Positions 33,167 to 41,997 are shown, counted from the stretch's first letter. The stretch is 64,000 bases of DNA from Pseudobdellovibrionaceae bacterium (GCA_020635075.1 JACKAM010000001.1:620001-684000), one strand, 5' to 3'. Numbers and translations are program-made. The notes: generated from the letters alone by a model not told the origin.

Positions 33167-34216
33167 ATGGGTGTGAGAAAGCCAGCTTGTTCCTTTCGTC
33201 GGGTCCTCGTTGGGATCTGTTGCATTGGCCTTCTGAGTTCAGCTGGTGCCGAACAGCCACCCGACACATGGGCGGAAAAGATGCAGGAGGCCGCCAAGGT
33301 TCTTGCTGACGGATTTCCCTTTCTCTACTCCAAACGGGAGTTTCGCCAGCCGCAGAATGTAAAACGCATTGAGAGCTACATTGAGAGGTTCAAACAGAGT
33401 AGCCACACTCTTCCGGTTTCAGTGGGCGAGCGGTTTATTGGCCTAGATCCTTTAATTGATCAATTTAACACCCAAATCACCCAAGTTCTCGATGAGGCGG
33501 CTCAGTCCTTCAAAGCTAAGCAACACGATGTGGCTCAGTCTCAGGTCAAAATGGCCGTTCATAAGTGCTTCGCCTGTCATACGGCCTACCAAATGGGGCC
33601 CCAGATTAAACGCATGAATGTTGAGGTGAAGGGGATTCCTCTCGATGCCATGAGTAAGGTTGAAGTCTTGGTGGCTCTGAGGCAATTTGCTCCAGCCCTA
33701 AAAATCATCGAGGGAAAACTTAAGCAGGGATTGAAGAAGTCCCGTCAGCCTGTCGACCTCATGCCCTTTTTGCGGATGCATCTTTTGATTTCGGTTCGTT
33801 CTCTCCAGGATGTGGCAAGAGCGCAAAAGGCCATTGGGCTATTTCAGAAGTCCTTTGCAAAAACCAAGACCAAAGCCGGTCAAGGAGAACCCACGGCTCA
33901 ATGGTCTGAAGATCTGAAGTTCTGGCTAAGTCTCAAAGGTGGGGAAAGCGAAAAGTTGGCTAAGGTGACCGAGAGATCGGTTGCTATGAGAAAGACGACA
34001 GAATCAGCTTACGTCTTGAATTTGCTCAAAAGCTTTTTGCTTCATCAAACACTGATTGACCGCAAAAACCCGGAAGCCTTGGCCCAGGTGTATTGGCAGT
34101 TGGGGCAGGTTTACCGTGATCTGGAGGCGCCCATCCTCCAGGATTTGCCTAAGATCTATTTTGCGGCCTGCAGGGAGGCCGCTCCTAAGGGTGAAACTGC
34201 TAAGAAGTGTATGTAG
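33167..34216 (+). CDS. Secreted single-heme cytochrome-like protein
   Basis: 349 residues from ATG 33167, with GGGGAG six bases upstream; ATG 33119 is less well supported. Signal peptide to SAGA. One c-type heme motif, Cys134-Phe-Ala-Cys137-His138, sits inside a helical domain that also carries SQVKMAVHKC and HTAYQMG. This placement, with one CxxCH late in a four-helix segment, recalls cytochrome c prime-type proteins. A further 200 residues of helical sequence with no motif follow. Periplasmic electron carrier or ligand sensor is possible; the partner is unknown. Confidence 0.72.
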   Translation: MGVRKPACSFRRVLVGICCIGLLSSAGAEQPPDTWAEKMQEAAKVLADGFPFLYSKREFRQPQNVKRIESYIERFKQSSHTLPVSVGERFIGLDPLIDQFNTQITQVLDEAAQSFKAKQHDVAQSQVKMAVHKCFACHTAYQMGPQIKRMNVEVKGIPLDAMSKVEVLVALRQFAPALKIIEGKLKQGLKKSRQPVDLMPFLRMHLLISVRSLQDVARAQKAIGLFQKSFAKTKTKAGQGEPTAQWSEDLKFWLSLKGGESEKLAKVTERSVAMRKTTESAYVLNLLKSFLLHQTLIDRKNPEALAQVYWQLGQVYRDLEAPILQDLPKIYFAACREAAPKGETAKKCM

Positions 34217-34223
34217 GCTAAGC

Positions 34224-34249
34224 CGGGCAGGCAGGGCCCGTTTACTCTT
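34224..34249 (+). terminator. Weak hairpin between convergent genes
   Basis: CGGGC and GCCCG form a short stem followed by TTTACTCTTT. It is placed where a terminator is expected, directly after the cytochrome-like gene, but the stem is short and the T-run is broken. Confidence 0.3.
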
Positions 34250-34493
34250 TAGTCTTTAGATCGGCGTCGTTTTCCTCAATAAAGGCCAGTAAGTCGTCTT
34301 TCTTGTCCATAAGACGAATCCATTGTTCCTTATAAAGAGTGACCGGGAATCGGCCCATACCATAGACGGAGACGGCGCCCTTTTGGCTGACCTTAAAGCT
34401 AATGTCCTTTTTGCCTCCCGACTTGGTTTTCTTCAGTTCGGTGTTTTCTTTTCTCAGTCGCTCAAGTTCTGCTTGAAGATCTTCTTCGGACAT
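34242..34493 (-). CDS. Small coiled-coil protein with RFPVTLY motif (83 aa)
   Basis: Residues 1-25 form a heptad-like coiled coil (MSEEDLQAELERLRKENTEL). After a Lys/Gly linker comes a compact segment KGAVSVYGMGRFPVTLYKEQ followed by WIRLMDKKDD. The RFPVTLYxxQW signature looks strongly conserved, as in a small widespread family whose function I do not know. GGGGTA precedes the ATG. Cytoplasmic. It converges on the cytochrome-like gene. Confidence 0.72.
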   Translation of the reverse strand: MSEEDLQAELERLRKENTELKKTKSGGKKDISFKVSQKGAVSVYGMGRFPVTLYKEQWIRLMDKKDDLLAFIEENDADLKTKE

Positions 34494-34623
34494 TTGCTAC
34501 CCCATTTACCCGCTATGTTAATGATGCCCCAATCATCTTAAGGGGAGGGGTTGATGTCAAAGCTAAACTGTGGACGAAGGGCCGGAGATGAGAGGCGATG
34601 GTTAATATTTGGTGCATAATGTG

Positions 34624-35466
34624 ATGAGATTAGTCATGGCCGGTCAAAATAGGAGTGGAGGCTCAAAATCCCGCCCCCCAAGAGGGCGCAGGACAGGAGA
34701 TGATCTCCCTAAACATCATGGGCTCATAGTAATTGCGGTTGTGGCCGCAGTGGGTATTGTCTACCTCATCTATTCGACATTATTTGGTCTGCAGAAGACG
34801 TCCACCTATTCCGGTTATCAACTGGAGTACCTTTCCAAAATCCATGGAGAGGCAACTCGGCAGGCTTTGCCGATGGTGATTGTTCTGCATGGGGCTGGGG
34901 CGGACGAAAAGGATTTGTTAAACGTCTTTGATCACACCGATGTTCCCTTGCGGGTCATTTCATTCCGTGGGCCCGCCAAATTTCAGCGCGGATACACTTG
35001 GGCCAAGGGAGATGGGACCAACAAAATGGCGGCTCAGGCGGATTACCAGGATCAATTTCGCATGGTGGGGAAAGCCATTGCCTATTCCACGGAGGAGTTG
35101 AAGAAAAAATATCGGACCCGAGGCAAGCCCTTTGTTTTCGGTTTTTCCATGGGCGCCACCATGGCCCTTTATTTGGCGCTTCATTATTCGGACTATTTTG
35201 CGGGCATCTTTACCGTCGGCGGTTCCCTGCCTCCAGAATTTTTCACAAATGAGGGGGCGAGCCCCATTGTGATTTCTTCTCCGATTTATGCCTATCACGG
35301 TAAGAATGACCAGATTATTCCATTTGCGGATGCTCGGGCGTCGGTTCTCAAAATAGGCGAGCTGAGCCGCGATGTGACTTTTCGGGACTTCGATGGAGGG
35401 CACACCATTCCGCCCAATGTTGTGGTCGATGTAGGTCTTAAGATGAAGGAGCTTCTCGGCCAATAG
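34624..35466 (+). CDS. Membrane-anchored alpha/beta-hydrolase (phospholipase/carboxylesterase type)
   Basis: 280 residues from ATG 34624; ATG 34636 is equally possible, as neither has a strong ribosome site. One N-terminal transmembrane helix (about 35-53) follows a basic Arg/Pro-rich tail, giving N-in topology with a periplasmic enzyme. The fold is that of bacterial carboxylesterases: VIVLHGAGADEKD (oxyanion region), nucleophile Ser in GFSMGAT near residue 179, acid Asp in YHGKNDQIIPF and His in GGHTIPP. Likely hydrolyses lipid or acyl esters in the envelope. It ends 50 bases before rnhA on the same strand. Confidence 0.86.
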   Translation: MRLVMAGQNRSGGSKSRPPRGRRTGDDLPKHHGLIVIAVVAAVGIVYLIYSTLFGLQKTSTYSGYQLEYLSKIHGEATRQALPMVIVLHGAGADEKDLLNVFDHTDVPLRVISFRGPAKFQRGYTWAKGDGTNKMAAQADYQDQFRMVGKAIAYSTEELKKKYRTRGKPFVFGFSMGATMALYLALHYSDYFAGIFTVGGSLPPEFFTNEGASPIVISSPIYAYHGKNDQIIPFADARASVLKIGELSRDVTFRDFDGGHTIPPNVVVDVGLKMKELLGQ

Positions 35467-35516
35467 ATCGAGGACGATGCTTGCCCCTGATCCCAGCCTC
35501 AGGGTATTCTTCCGTC

Positions 35517-36269
35517 ATGGATGTGGATTTCTCAAACAAGATCATGATTTTCACCGACGGTGCCTGTTCGGGCAACCCGGGGCCTGGTGGTTTTGGCACA
35601 ATTGTGGTGGTTCCCGACGGTCGGGTGGACGAGTTGGGCGAGGGCCGCCCATCCACAACCAACAATCGAATGGAAATGGTGGCCGTCATTAAAGGTCTGC
35701 AAAAGATAAAGGGGATGAGGGGTGATGTATGGGTTCTCACGGACTCCACCTATGTCATCCGCGGCATCACCCAGTGGATTTGGGGTTGGAAGAAAAAGGG
35801 CTGGAAGACGGCTGAGGGTAACGAAGTCACCAACCGTGACCTTTGGGAAGCGCTTGCTGAGGAAGTCAGTGATCGGAAGAAGTTCGGGAGTCTGGAGTGG
35901 AAGTACCTTCGCGGTCACCAGGGAACTCCCGGTAACGAACGCTGCGATGAGATTGCCGTGGCCTTTACCAAGAAGAAGCGACCATCTTTGTTTTCCGGCA
36001 CCCTGCTGGAGTATGAGGTCCCCATCTATGATCTTCCTGAGGACATGTCCCTGCCGCCCATGAGGCCCAAAACTGAAAAGAAGGCGGCTCACTCTTACTT
36101 AAGCTACGTCAATGGCAAGCTGCTTCGTCACTCCACATGGAGTGATTGCGAGGCTCAAGTGAAAGGAAGGCCGGGGGCCAAATTCAAGAAGGCCACATCG
36201 GCCAGTGATGAGGAATCCATCTTAATGGGATGGGGTTTGGACCCATCCCTCTTGGATAATCTCGACTAA
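35517..36269 (+). CDS. rnhA: Ribonuclease HI with C-terminal hybrid-binding-like domain
   Basis: 250 residues from ATG 35517. The RNase HI core holds the four catalytic acids: Asp14 (IFTDGACSGNPG), Glu53 (NNRMEM), Asp76 (LTDSTYV) and Asp144 (GNERCDE), with the basic handle segment WGWKKKGWKTAEG. It cuts the RNA strand of RNA-DNA hybrids. Beyond residue 150 is an extension of about 100 residues. Its end (AHSYLSYVNGKLLRHSTWSD, then CEAQVKGRPGAKFKKATS) matches the hybrid-binding (viroplasmin-like) domain that eukaryotic RNase H1 and some bacterial enzymes carry at the N-terminus. The C-terminal position is unusual. Converges with the PA14 lipoprotein gene with no gap. Confidence 0.93.
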   Translation: MDVDFSNKIMIFTDGACSGNPGPGGFGTIVVVPDGRVDELGEGRPSTTNNRMEMVAVIKGLQKIKGMRGDVWVLTDSTYVIRGITQWIWGWKKKGWKTAEGNEVTNRDLWEALAEEVSDRKKFGSLEWKYLRGHQGTPGNERCDEIAVAFTKKKRPSLFSGTLLEYEVPIYDLPEDMSLPPMRPKTEKKAAHSYLSYVNGKLLRHSTWSDCEAQVKGRPGAKFKKATSASDEESILMGWGLDPSLLDNLD

Positions 36270-37262
36270 TTAATGAGAGTAGGCCGAGGCCGGAATTGTC
36301 TGCCAGGAGCCATCGTTGCGGCAACGTCCGTTATCTTCAGAAAGTGGGCGGACCAGAAGCTGCATGGCGATTTCCACCCGCGGGCCTTGGAAGTAGGCCA
36401 CCTGAATGGGCTTAGCATCCTGTCCGTTAAAACTGACAGCAATGGATGCGCAATCTAGAGCTGGAGCGTGGACGCCGTCGTGGTTCAGGATGGGGACGTT
36501 GTCGATGGTGACCCTCATGCCGTCATCAGAGATCATGGCAAACTGATAACTGCCAGCGGGCAGTTTAATCTGACCGCTGAGACGCAGGGAGAACCACTCC
36601 AATAGAACATTGTCCTGATCATCAACAACCGTATTGCCCATGTTGCTGGTGAAACTGTCCTGCCAGGACCGAGGAGTGACATTTACCTGGGTCATGACCA
36701 CAGCAAAGGGAGTCTTGGTACCAAATTCCTGGTAGTCATCCAGGTGGGCATTATTGAGGTTACCATCAAAAAGATCACCATGTGCCGTGCGGCTGAGATA
36801 ATACAGATCACCCATAAGACCAGGCGATGTACCGGGCTCCGGCGCACCACCAGATGGAGGCAAAGGCCCTCCCGGGGGAGGCGTTCCTCCCGAGCTACCT
36901 CCTCCACCTCCGGAAGGGGGAGGCTCGCACATTTCAGATGAGGGAGCTAATGGATCACAAATGACCTCTCTTGGCGGCTGTTGGCCAGCAACTGGATTTG
37001 GAGGAAGAAGAGTCCCGGCATCATCCTCTTCTGAGGGCGCTGGGCTTCCACTGTTATCTCTATTATTGGACGATTCTGGATTGTCGAGCATGCCGCCGTT
37101 CTGGCCAACAGAGCCGGGAACATCTGAACTCGTTCCGGGATCAGCTTTGAGATTGGCATCCGGTGAAAACTGAATGTCTGTTGCGCAGTTTTGAAAGCCC
37201 AACATTAAAACGGTGAGACAGCCAACAATGAGACCAATAGGTCTAAATGAGACACCCGACAT
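36270..37262 (-). CDS. PA14-like lipoprotein with Pro/Gly-rich linker
   Basis: 330 residues with GGGGGG before the ATG. Signal sequence ends LMLGFQNC, a lipoprotein type common in Bdellovibrio-like bacteria although it is not a canonical lipobox. Residues 27-150 are a disordered linker of Pro, Gly, Ser and Asp with three Cys. The C-terminal 170 residues resemble a PA14 domain: FSLRLSGQIKLPAGSYQF, then SDDGMRVTIDN and VEIAMQL strands. PA14 domains bind sugars, so a surface adhesin or glycan-binding lipoprotein is likely. The gene's stop directly abuts that of rnhA. Confidence 0.8.
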   Translation of the reverse strand: MSGVSFRPIGLIVGCLTVLMLGFQNCATDIQFSPDANLKADPGTSSDVPGSVGQNGGMLDNPESSNNRDNSGSPAPSEEDDAGTLLPPNPVAGQQPPREVICDPLAPSSEMCEPPPSGGGGGSSGGTPPPGGPLPPSGGAPEPGTSPGLMGDLYYLSRTAHGDLFDGNLNNAHLDDYQEFGTKTPFAVVMTQVNVTPRSWQDSFTSNMGNTVVDDQDNVLLEWFSLRLSGQIKLPAGSYQFAMISDDGMRVTIDNVPILNHDGVHAPALDCASIAVSFNGQDAKPIQVAYFQGPRVEIAMQLLVRPLSEDNGRCRNDGSWQTIPASAYSH

Positions 37263-37480
37263 GAATCCCCCCTGGACGTACTGGTGGATTAATTTGCAAA
37301 GGACTTACCAATGCGCGTCGAATCTATGAGCAGCTGAGTGGAAGTTGTTCGTTTACTCAGACAGTTCGCTCAGGATATCGACATGTCATATTAGGAATAC
37401 TCTAGATTCGAGACAGGAGTGGCGTGTCTCAAGTAGATAAAGATGGCTTTCAAATAGAGACAAGTGGACTCAACGAGGGA

Positions 37481-38227
37481 CTACTCTTTCGAGGCTCCTG
37501 TTTGGGCCGCCAGTATCTGATGGACCTGATCACCGGCAGTCCCCTGTTGGCGGCGAGCCAGGTTGAGGCAAACGGACTCCTTGCCGTAGAGAATAATCTT
37601 ATCGTTGCCATTGATGAAAACTTCCCCGCTCGGAGCGCCAAAGTAAGTTCCGTCGGGTCGATATATGCCGAGGACAATAATGCCCTCGTCAGAAACACGA
37701 GATTGAGCCAGGGATTTGTTAGCGAGCCAATTGTCAGGAAGAACCACGAACTCGTTGATTGCATAGCCGCGTTCAAGCTTCATAATTTTATGATAGTTCA
37801 TTGTCTCTGATTCTACCCACTTGCGGAGTATTCTGGCTATAAAGCCAATAACAAAGTCATTGATTCGGGCGCTTCTCATCAAAACGATCAGCAGAGCAAG
37901 CCCGATTACCATCCCCATGGCATAAGAAATCTTTTCGTCTGCTTCTGAAAGGTGAATAAATGAAAGTAGGAGGGTGGAGACCATGGTGACGATCCCCACA
38001 TTGCCCGCTAACATAAGTAGGATAACAATTTTCCTACGTGCCGTATTCTTGGTGATGGTCTCGGATTCGGTTGTGGTAAAGCCAACCCCGGTAAAGGCGG
38101 AAATCGCCTGAAACCGAGAGGTGTCTTCATCCAGGCCAGTCAGGCTGAGAAGGCTGGAGCCAATTCGAATAACCAAAAACGACAAAAGAACAACGATGAG
38201 AAATGAAAGAATAGGAATGAGTGCCAC
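37481..38227 (-). CDS. Membrane protein with C-terminal TrkA_C domain
   Basis: 248 residues from GTG 38227. Three transmembrane helices (1-25, 65-92, 100-118), with FQAISAFTGVGFTTTESE between the first two, resemble the filter loop of Trk/Ktr potassium channels but without the rest of that channel. A soluble TrkA_C (RCK C-terminal) domain follows (residues 160-235: EFVVLPDNWLANKSLAQ, IIVLGIYRPDG, GNDKIILYG). TrkA_C domains bind small anions or nucleotides and gate transport. It may be a reduced channel or a regulator. It lies 56 bases downstream of the OmpA lipoprotein gene on the same strand and may be co-transcribed. Confidence 0.78.
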   Translation of the reverse strand: MALIPILSFLIVVLLSFLVIRIGSSLLSLTGLDEDTSRFQAISAFTGVGFTTTESETITKNTARRKIVILLMLAGNVGIVTMVSTLLLSFIHLSEADEKISYAMGMVIGLALLIVLMRSARINDFVIGFIARILRKWVESETMNYHKIMKLERGYAINEFVVLPDNWLANKSLAQSRVSDEGIIVLGIYRPDGTYFGAPSGEVFINGNDKIILYGKESVCLNLARRQQGTAGDQVHQILAAQTGASKE

Positions 38228-38283
38228 AACTCAATCTTAGAAATGACCAATATCACTGTCAATCAGGAAGGACCCGCGTCTTC

Positions 38284-39078
38284 CTACCGAGTTGCCGTTC
38301 CAGAGATATTATTCAATTCATCAAAACCGGGAAGGGTGGATAGGTCGGGCATGACGACAATTTCAATGCGCCGGTTGGCAGTCCTTTCCTCCTCCGTCTC
38401 ATTGGCGTTGAGTGGCTTGTATTTACCAAAGCTGGCAACCGAAATTCTGTCCGGAGGCATACCCGCTGTCAACATGGTGTTTAAAACGGTGATAGCTCGG
38501 TCAGATGCCAGCTCCCAATTTGATGGGTATTTGGAGGTTTGAATTGGTACGTTGTCGGTGTGCCCTTCGATTTGGTACTCCCGGTCAGGAATGCTTGCGA
38601 GCACGGCGGCCACTTCTTTAATCGAGCCCTCGCCCTTATCAGACAACCTTGAGGACCCACTTTTGAAGAGGATGTCGCTAGGAAGTTCAACAATCATGCG
38701 GCCACGAACGATCTTAACCTGAAGTTTGCCGGCATCAATCAGCTTTTTGAACCGACTCAATAGAGTGGAATACTCCTGAATCCGCCTTTCTGCTTCCTTC
38801 TTGCGTTCGGCGGCCTGTTTGAGGGCGGTTTTCATTTCCTCAACATTGGAGGAGGCGTGGCCCAGCTGTCCTTTTAAGGTTTGGATTAAGATTCCTTGCT
38901 GTTTCACTTCGTCCTGAAGGCCAGAAATCTCTTTTTTCAGCCCATCATTTTCTTTCGTCAGCTCCTCATTGGCGACCTGGGATGCCTTAAACTCTCCATC
39001 CAGTTTGTCGTATTTGCCCGACGAGACACAGCCAACGAAAAACAAAGTGGGGATCGCAATCAATAATAGATGTCGCAT
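38284..39078 (-). CDS. OmpA-domain lipoprotein with coiled-coil stalk
   Basis: 264 residues with GGAGGG before the ATG. Lipobox FFVGC. Residues 25-115 form a long coiled coil (EELTKENDGLKKEISGLQDE onward). The C-terminal OmpA/MotB domain (about 130-245) includes FKSGSSRLSDKG, YQIEGHTDNVPI, ELASDRAITVLNTML, VASFGKYKPLN and RTANRRIEI, which is the MotB-type peptidoglycan-binding form with the extra NVPI insert. It likely spans from the lipid anchor to the wall. Position next to the TrkA_C membrane protein suggests joint transcription, but no motor or secretion genes are near. Confidence 0.9.
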   Translation of the reverse strand: MRHLLLIAIPTLFFVGCVSSGKYDKLDGEFKASQVANEELTKENDGLKKEISGLQDEVKQQGILIQTLKGQLGHASSNVEEMKTALKQAAERKKEAERRIQEYSTLLSRFKKLIDAGKLQVKIVRGRMIVELPSDILFKSGSSRLSDKGEGSIKEVAAVLASIPDREYQIEGHTDNVPIQTSKYPSNWELASDRAITVLNTMLTAGMPPDRISVASFGKYKPLNANETEEERTANRRIEIVVMPDLSTLPGFDELNNISGTATR

Positions 39079-39311
39079 TTAAACCCTCCGCCATTGAAAG
39101 TACATGAGCTCTATTGTTTTACAATTTCTCCTAGGGTCAAGTCATGGCCCAGCGTGTGTTCGAGTCCCGCTTAGGCCTCTAACTCGTTGAAATAACAGGG
39201 ACAATAGCTCCCAATTTTTCTCAGTCCGATCTTCCGAGGAAACTGGCTACTCTGAAACTGCAGAAAACGTGTGAAGGTTAACAAAACCCCAAAACGTGAT
39301 TGGGAGAAAAT

Positions 39312-40838
39312 ATGAAAGAGACAAAAGGATCATTGTCGGTAGCCTGTAGGTTCGCCCTATTGGCTGGAATTGGTCTGGCATTTATGGGATGTCAGCAGGC
39401 ATTTGAAGTACGTAAAGGGAATTCGCCATTCAAGCAAAGCGATTTTGGAGAATTACCGGCGACACCGGATGGTTCGGCCATTTTGACATTCAACTCTCTT
39501 GTTGATGCCCAAGGCCGTACGCCTCAGGGCAAAGTTAGAGGATCCAGTCAGGAGTCCACAAACACCTTTTCACAGGGCTTGTCGCCAGGTGATTTGGTGA
39601 ATCTGGTGGCTGAGGTGATAACGGCCTCCAATAAAAAGTACTTTATCGCCAACGCGGATGGATTCGAGGGCTACATCGAGTCTGGACGGGTGGAAGTTCA
39701 AGATATTGACGAAGGTGGTGGCACCCCAGGGACCCCTCCAGCGCCAGGCACATGCAAGGTAGGGGTCACCTACGACTATGGCAATAAGGGCGACTACGCC
39801 AACCAGGTGGTGGGTTTAAACGCGACTGGGTCGGGGTCTGGCTCGGGAACATTGCCAAACTTTCCTGAGACCATGCGCATTCCTGGGAACAGTTTTCGCA
39901 CGGCCAGTGATGACATGGCAGTGGTGGTGGAGACCGCTGGCTATGTCAACACCATCACTGTTCAGGTCTCCGGATACACCTCAGGGTCGGTAATCCGCAT
40001 GCCGGCTAAGAGCTTTACGGTGGCGGCCAACGAGACAGTGCACAAGTTCCCATTCTCAAAGGTGCTTGAGAAAAATAACTGGGCCCAAATGAAGGGTGGA
40101 AGCTACACCAATGTCAGCAAGGTGGTTTTCTCAGTCTACCTGAATAACAACAGTGCCAGTACTTTTGATTTGCCTCCGGGTGAGGTGCCACCTCGGAATG
40201 AAAATCCACCTCCTAATGGAACGCCTGAGTGTGGTGCTGAGGGCGGAATAAGTAGCCCCATCGTCATGGACTTCAGTTTGGCCCAGAACTTTAAAACCCT
40301 GGCTCCTGCTGAGAAGATGGTTCAATTCGATATCGACAACGATGGGAGCCAAGAGTCCATGGGCTGGATCGCTCCCGAGACAGGATTCCTCGCTCTTGAT
40401 CTCAACGGCAATGGCCGCATTGATGGCGGTGGGGAACTGTTCGGTGAGGCGACGGTTTTACCAGGTGGCGAACTCGCTCCGAACGGATATTTGGCTCTCA
40501 GTCAGTATCTTCCTAAGGCGGAGGATCTGAAGGAATGCACATCGGTCATTGATCATCGGGCCCCGATATTTGAAAAACTCCTGGTCTGGTTCGACACAAA
40601 CCTTGATGGTCAATCTCAGCCTGATGAGTTGAAGAATCTGAAACAGGCGGGTGTCACTGCCATTGATACTGGATACAGCGAGGTCCCCGAGGCTCGACAG
40701 TCGAGAGGACTTTTTGACAATGTTGTGAAATATCAGTCGAAATTCTGGGGGCCGTCACAGTGTGGCTCAAAAGGATGTCACACCTACGATGTGTACTTTT
40801 CATTATTTGAGGTCAAACACACCCTGACTTCCCGATAG
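39312..40838 (+). CDS. EF-hand-type calcium-loop lipoprotein (second)
   Basis: 508 residues from ATG 39312, with GGGAG five bases upstream. Lipobox LAFMGC. The central region has a domain with NSFRTASDDMAVVVETAGYV and a fibronectin-like strand pattern. The C-terminal module carries DIDNDGSQESMGW, DLNGNGRIDGGGE with LFGEAT, and DTNLDGQSQPDEL, then ends with YDVYFSLFEV. The same module order is found in the lipoprotein at 25881-27104, which ends with FDVYFRTI, so the two share a C-terminal domain. Calcium-stabilised surface lipoprotein, function unknown. A strong terminator follows. Confidence 0.83.
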   Translation: MKETKGSLSVACRFALLAGIGLAFMGCQQAFEVRKGNSPFKQSDFGELPATPDGSAILTFNSLVDAQGRTPQGKVRGSSQESTNTFSQGLSPGDLVNLVAEVITASNKKYFIANADGFEGYIESGRVEVQDIDEGGGTPGTPPAPGTCKVGVTYDYGNKGDYANQVVGLNATGSGSGSGTLPNFPETMRIPGNSFRTASDDMAVVVETAGYVNTITVQVSGYTSGSVIRMPAKSFTVAANETVHKFPFSKVLEKNNWAQMKGGSYTNVSKVVFSVYLNNNSASTFDLPPGEVPPRNENPPPNGTPECGAEGGISSPIVMDFSLAQNFKTLAPAEKMVQFDIDNDGSQESMGWIAPETGFLALDLNGNGRIDGGGELFGEATVLPGGELAPNGYLALSQYLPKAEDLKECTSVIDHRAPIFEKLLVWFDTNLDGQSQPDELKNLKQAGVTAIDTGYSEVPEARQSRGLFDNVVKYQSKFWGPSQCGSKGCHTYDVYFSLFEVKHTLTSR

Positions 40839-40873
40839 TCTTCGATCTTTGCTCATCCCCAATGTGTGAAGGT

Positions 40874-40908
40874 AAGCTCCCTGTCCCCCACAGGGAGCTT
40901 TGTTTTTT
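40874..40908 (+). terminator. Strong intrinsic terminator
   Basis: A perfect 11-bp stem (AAGCTCCCTGT with ACAGGGAGCTT), a CCCCC loop and TGTTTTTT follow the calcium-loop lipoprotein gene by 35 bases. Confidence 0.93.
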
Positions 40909-40925
40909 CGTCTCAATATGAGACG
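40909..40925. promoter_or_regulatory. Palindrome CGTCTCA-ATA-TGAGACG, candidate operator
   Basis: A perfect interrupted palindrome with 7-base arms immediately after the terminator and 108 bases before the GTG of the lipoprotein-regulator pair. The core is identical to the sites at 12412 and 59360. Its place after a terminator and before a new operon fits an upstream control site. Confidence 0.5.
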
Positions 40926-41033
40926 AATCAGCCTGTACCTCCCAAAAAATATCAGGACACAATAACCCGTACCTAGGGCATTATTAAATCATAAGGAACT
41001 GTAGTAAAATGAGAAGTAACGATTGGGGCGATT

Positions 41034-41993
41034 GTGGTTAAAGGGAATTTTGGTCACGACAATCCAGGACGGATTCCAGGTCACTCGGTCTTTCTTTTCC
41101 TGATCTGTCTGTTGACTTCATTTCAGTTATTAGGATGTAAGCTTTCAATTGATGGCCTTGACGGCAGTCAATTTTCCTCGGCGTCCAGTGGCCATGGTCA
41201 GGGCTATGATGGAATGCGCTCTCTCGATAGCGCTTTTGGCGGTAGCTACGACCCCAATGCGGGCGTAGGAGGTCGTTACCTAAGGATCGTACCCGGGCAT
41301 ACCTGTGAAGGGAGGCTCAGTCATGCGGGACGGATCTGGCATGATGGCACCCAGTTCATGTTTGCCAAGGACTCCTGTAGTGAGGATGCACCTCAGCCGG
41401 TATTGGATCGCCTGATTAACCAAGTGCCTTACAATCCTGAGATCATCGGCTATGAGGGCGGCCTCTATCAGCGTTTTGAATTTGCCCCTAATTTGGCCGA
41501 TCTTACGAGTGAGCTGGTACTCTTTTGCCGCTATCAGGATTACAGCGGAAGTGGAATCGATGTCCTCATCCGCCGCAATCTAGCCAATGGCAACTATCAG
41601 TCAGAGGTGATTCAGGGTGAAGAAATTGAACCAAATGTGTTTCAGAAAAAATTGGTGGCGCCATTTCCCGTAAGTCCCATTGGTGGGTACTATCCGGGTT
41701 TTTCTTCCGGCGCCTACTACTTCGATTTGATGATTCAGTATTACAATCCCACGGCTGGCTCGTTGCGCGGGAATCTGGAAATGGTTGTTGATCGGCTGAT
41801 GTTCGCCCGCAGTGTTGATTGCTACGAGGGGCGACCCGGCTCCTTTGGTGGACCGGGCTTTGACGGCAAAGTCGGTTCGGGTTCGGGAAGTGGATCGACC
41901 ATCGTTATTGGTGGTAGCGGATCAAACGTCATAATCGTCGGCTCCGGGCGCGAGGGCTTCGTGGTCGGCAAGCCTGAGTCAGCTGCGGAGTGA
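41034..41993 (+). CDS. Lipoprotein paired with a regulator
   Basis: 319 residues from GTG 41034; the ribosome site is weak (GGGG four bases upstream). Lipobox FQLLGC after a 35-residue leader. Mature protein: Ser/Gly-rich start, then a domain with scattered Cys (HTCEGRLSHAGR, KDSCSEDA, LFCRYQDYSG, SVDCYEG) and strands that could form a jelly-roll. The C-terminus is a glycine-serine tract (SGSGSTIVIGGSGSNVIIVG). Family not recognised. The regulator gene begins four bases after its stop, so the two are probably translated together. Confidence 0.78.
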   Translation: MVKGNFGHDNPGRIPGHSVFLFLICLLTSFQLLGCKLSIDGLDGSQFSSASSGHGQGYDGMRSLDSAFGGSYDPNAGVGGRYLRIVPGHTCEGRLSHAGRIWHDGTQFMFAKDSCSEDAPQPVLDRLINQVPYNPEIIGYEGGLYQRFEFAPNLADLTSELVLFCRYQDYSGSGIDVLIRRNLANGNYQSEVIQGEEIEPNVFQKKLVAPFPVSPIGGYYPGFSSGAYYFDLMIQYYNPTAGSLRGNLEMVVDRLMFARSVDCYEGRPGSFGGPGFDGKVGSGSGSGSTIVIGGSGSNVIIVGSGREGFVVGKPESAAE

Positions 41994-41997
41994 TCCC

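Noticed and set aside
37410..37430. GAGACA and TGTCTC facing outward near 37.4 kb as another operator copy
   Set aside because: The half-sites are in the opposite order with a nine-base gap, so it is not the same motif.
37424..37810. Plus-strand open frame opposite the TrkA_C protein
   Set aside because: Antisense shadow; the minus-strand protein has clear membrane helices and a TrkA_C domain.
39158..39168. GTTCGAGTCCC, which resembles a tRNA T-loop
   Set aside because: The flanking bases do not pair as a T-stem and no acceptor, D or anticodon arm can be drawn around it.
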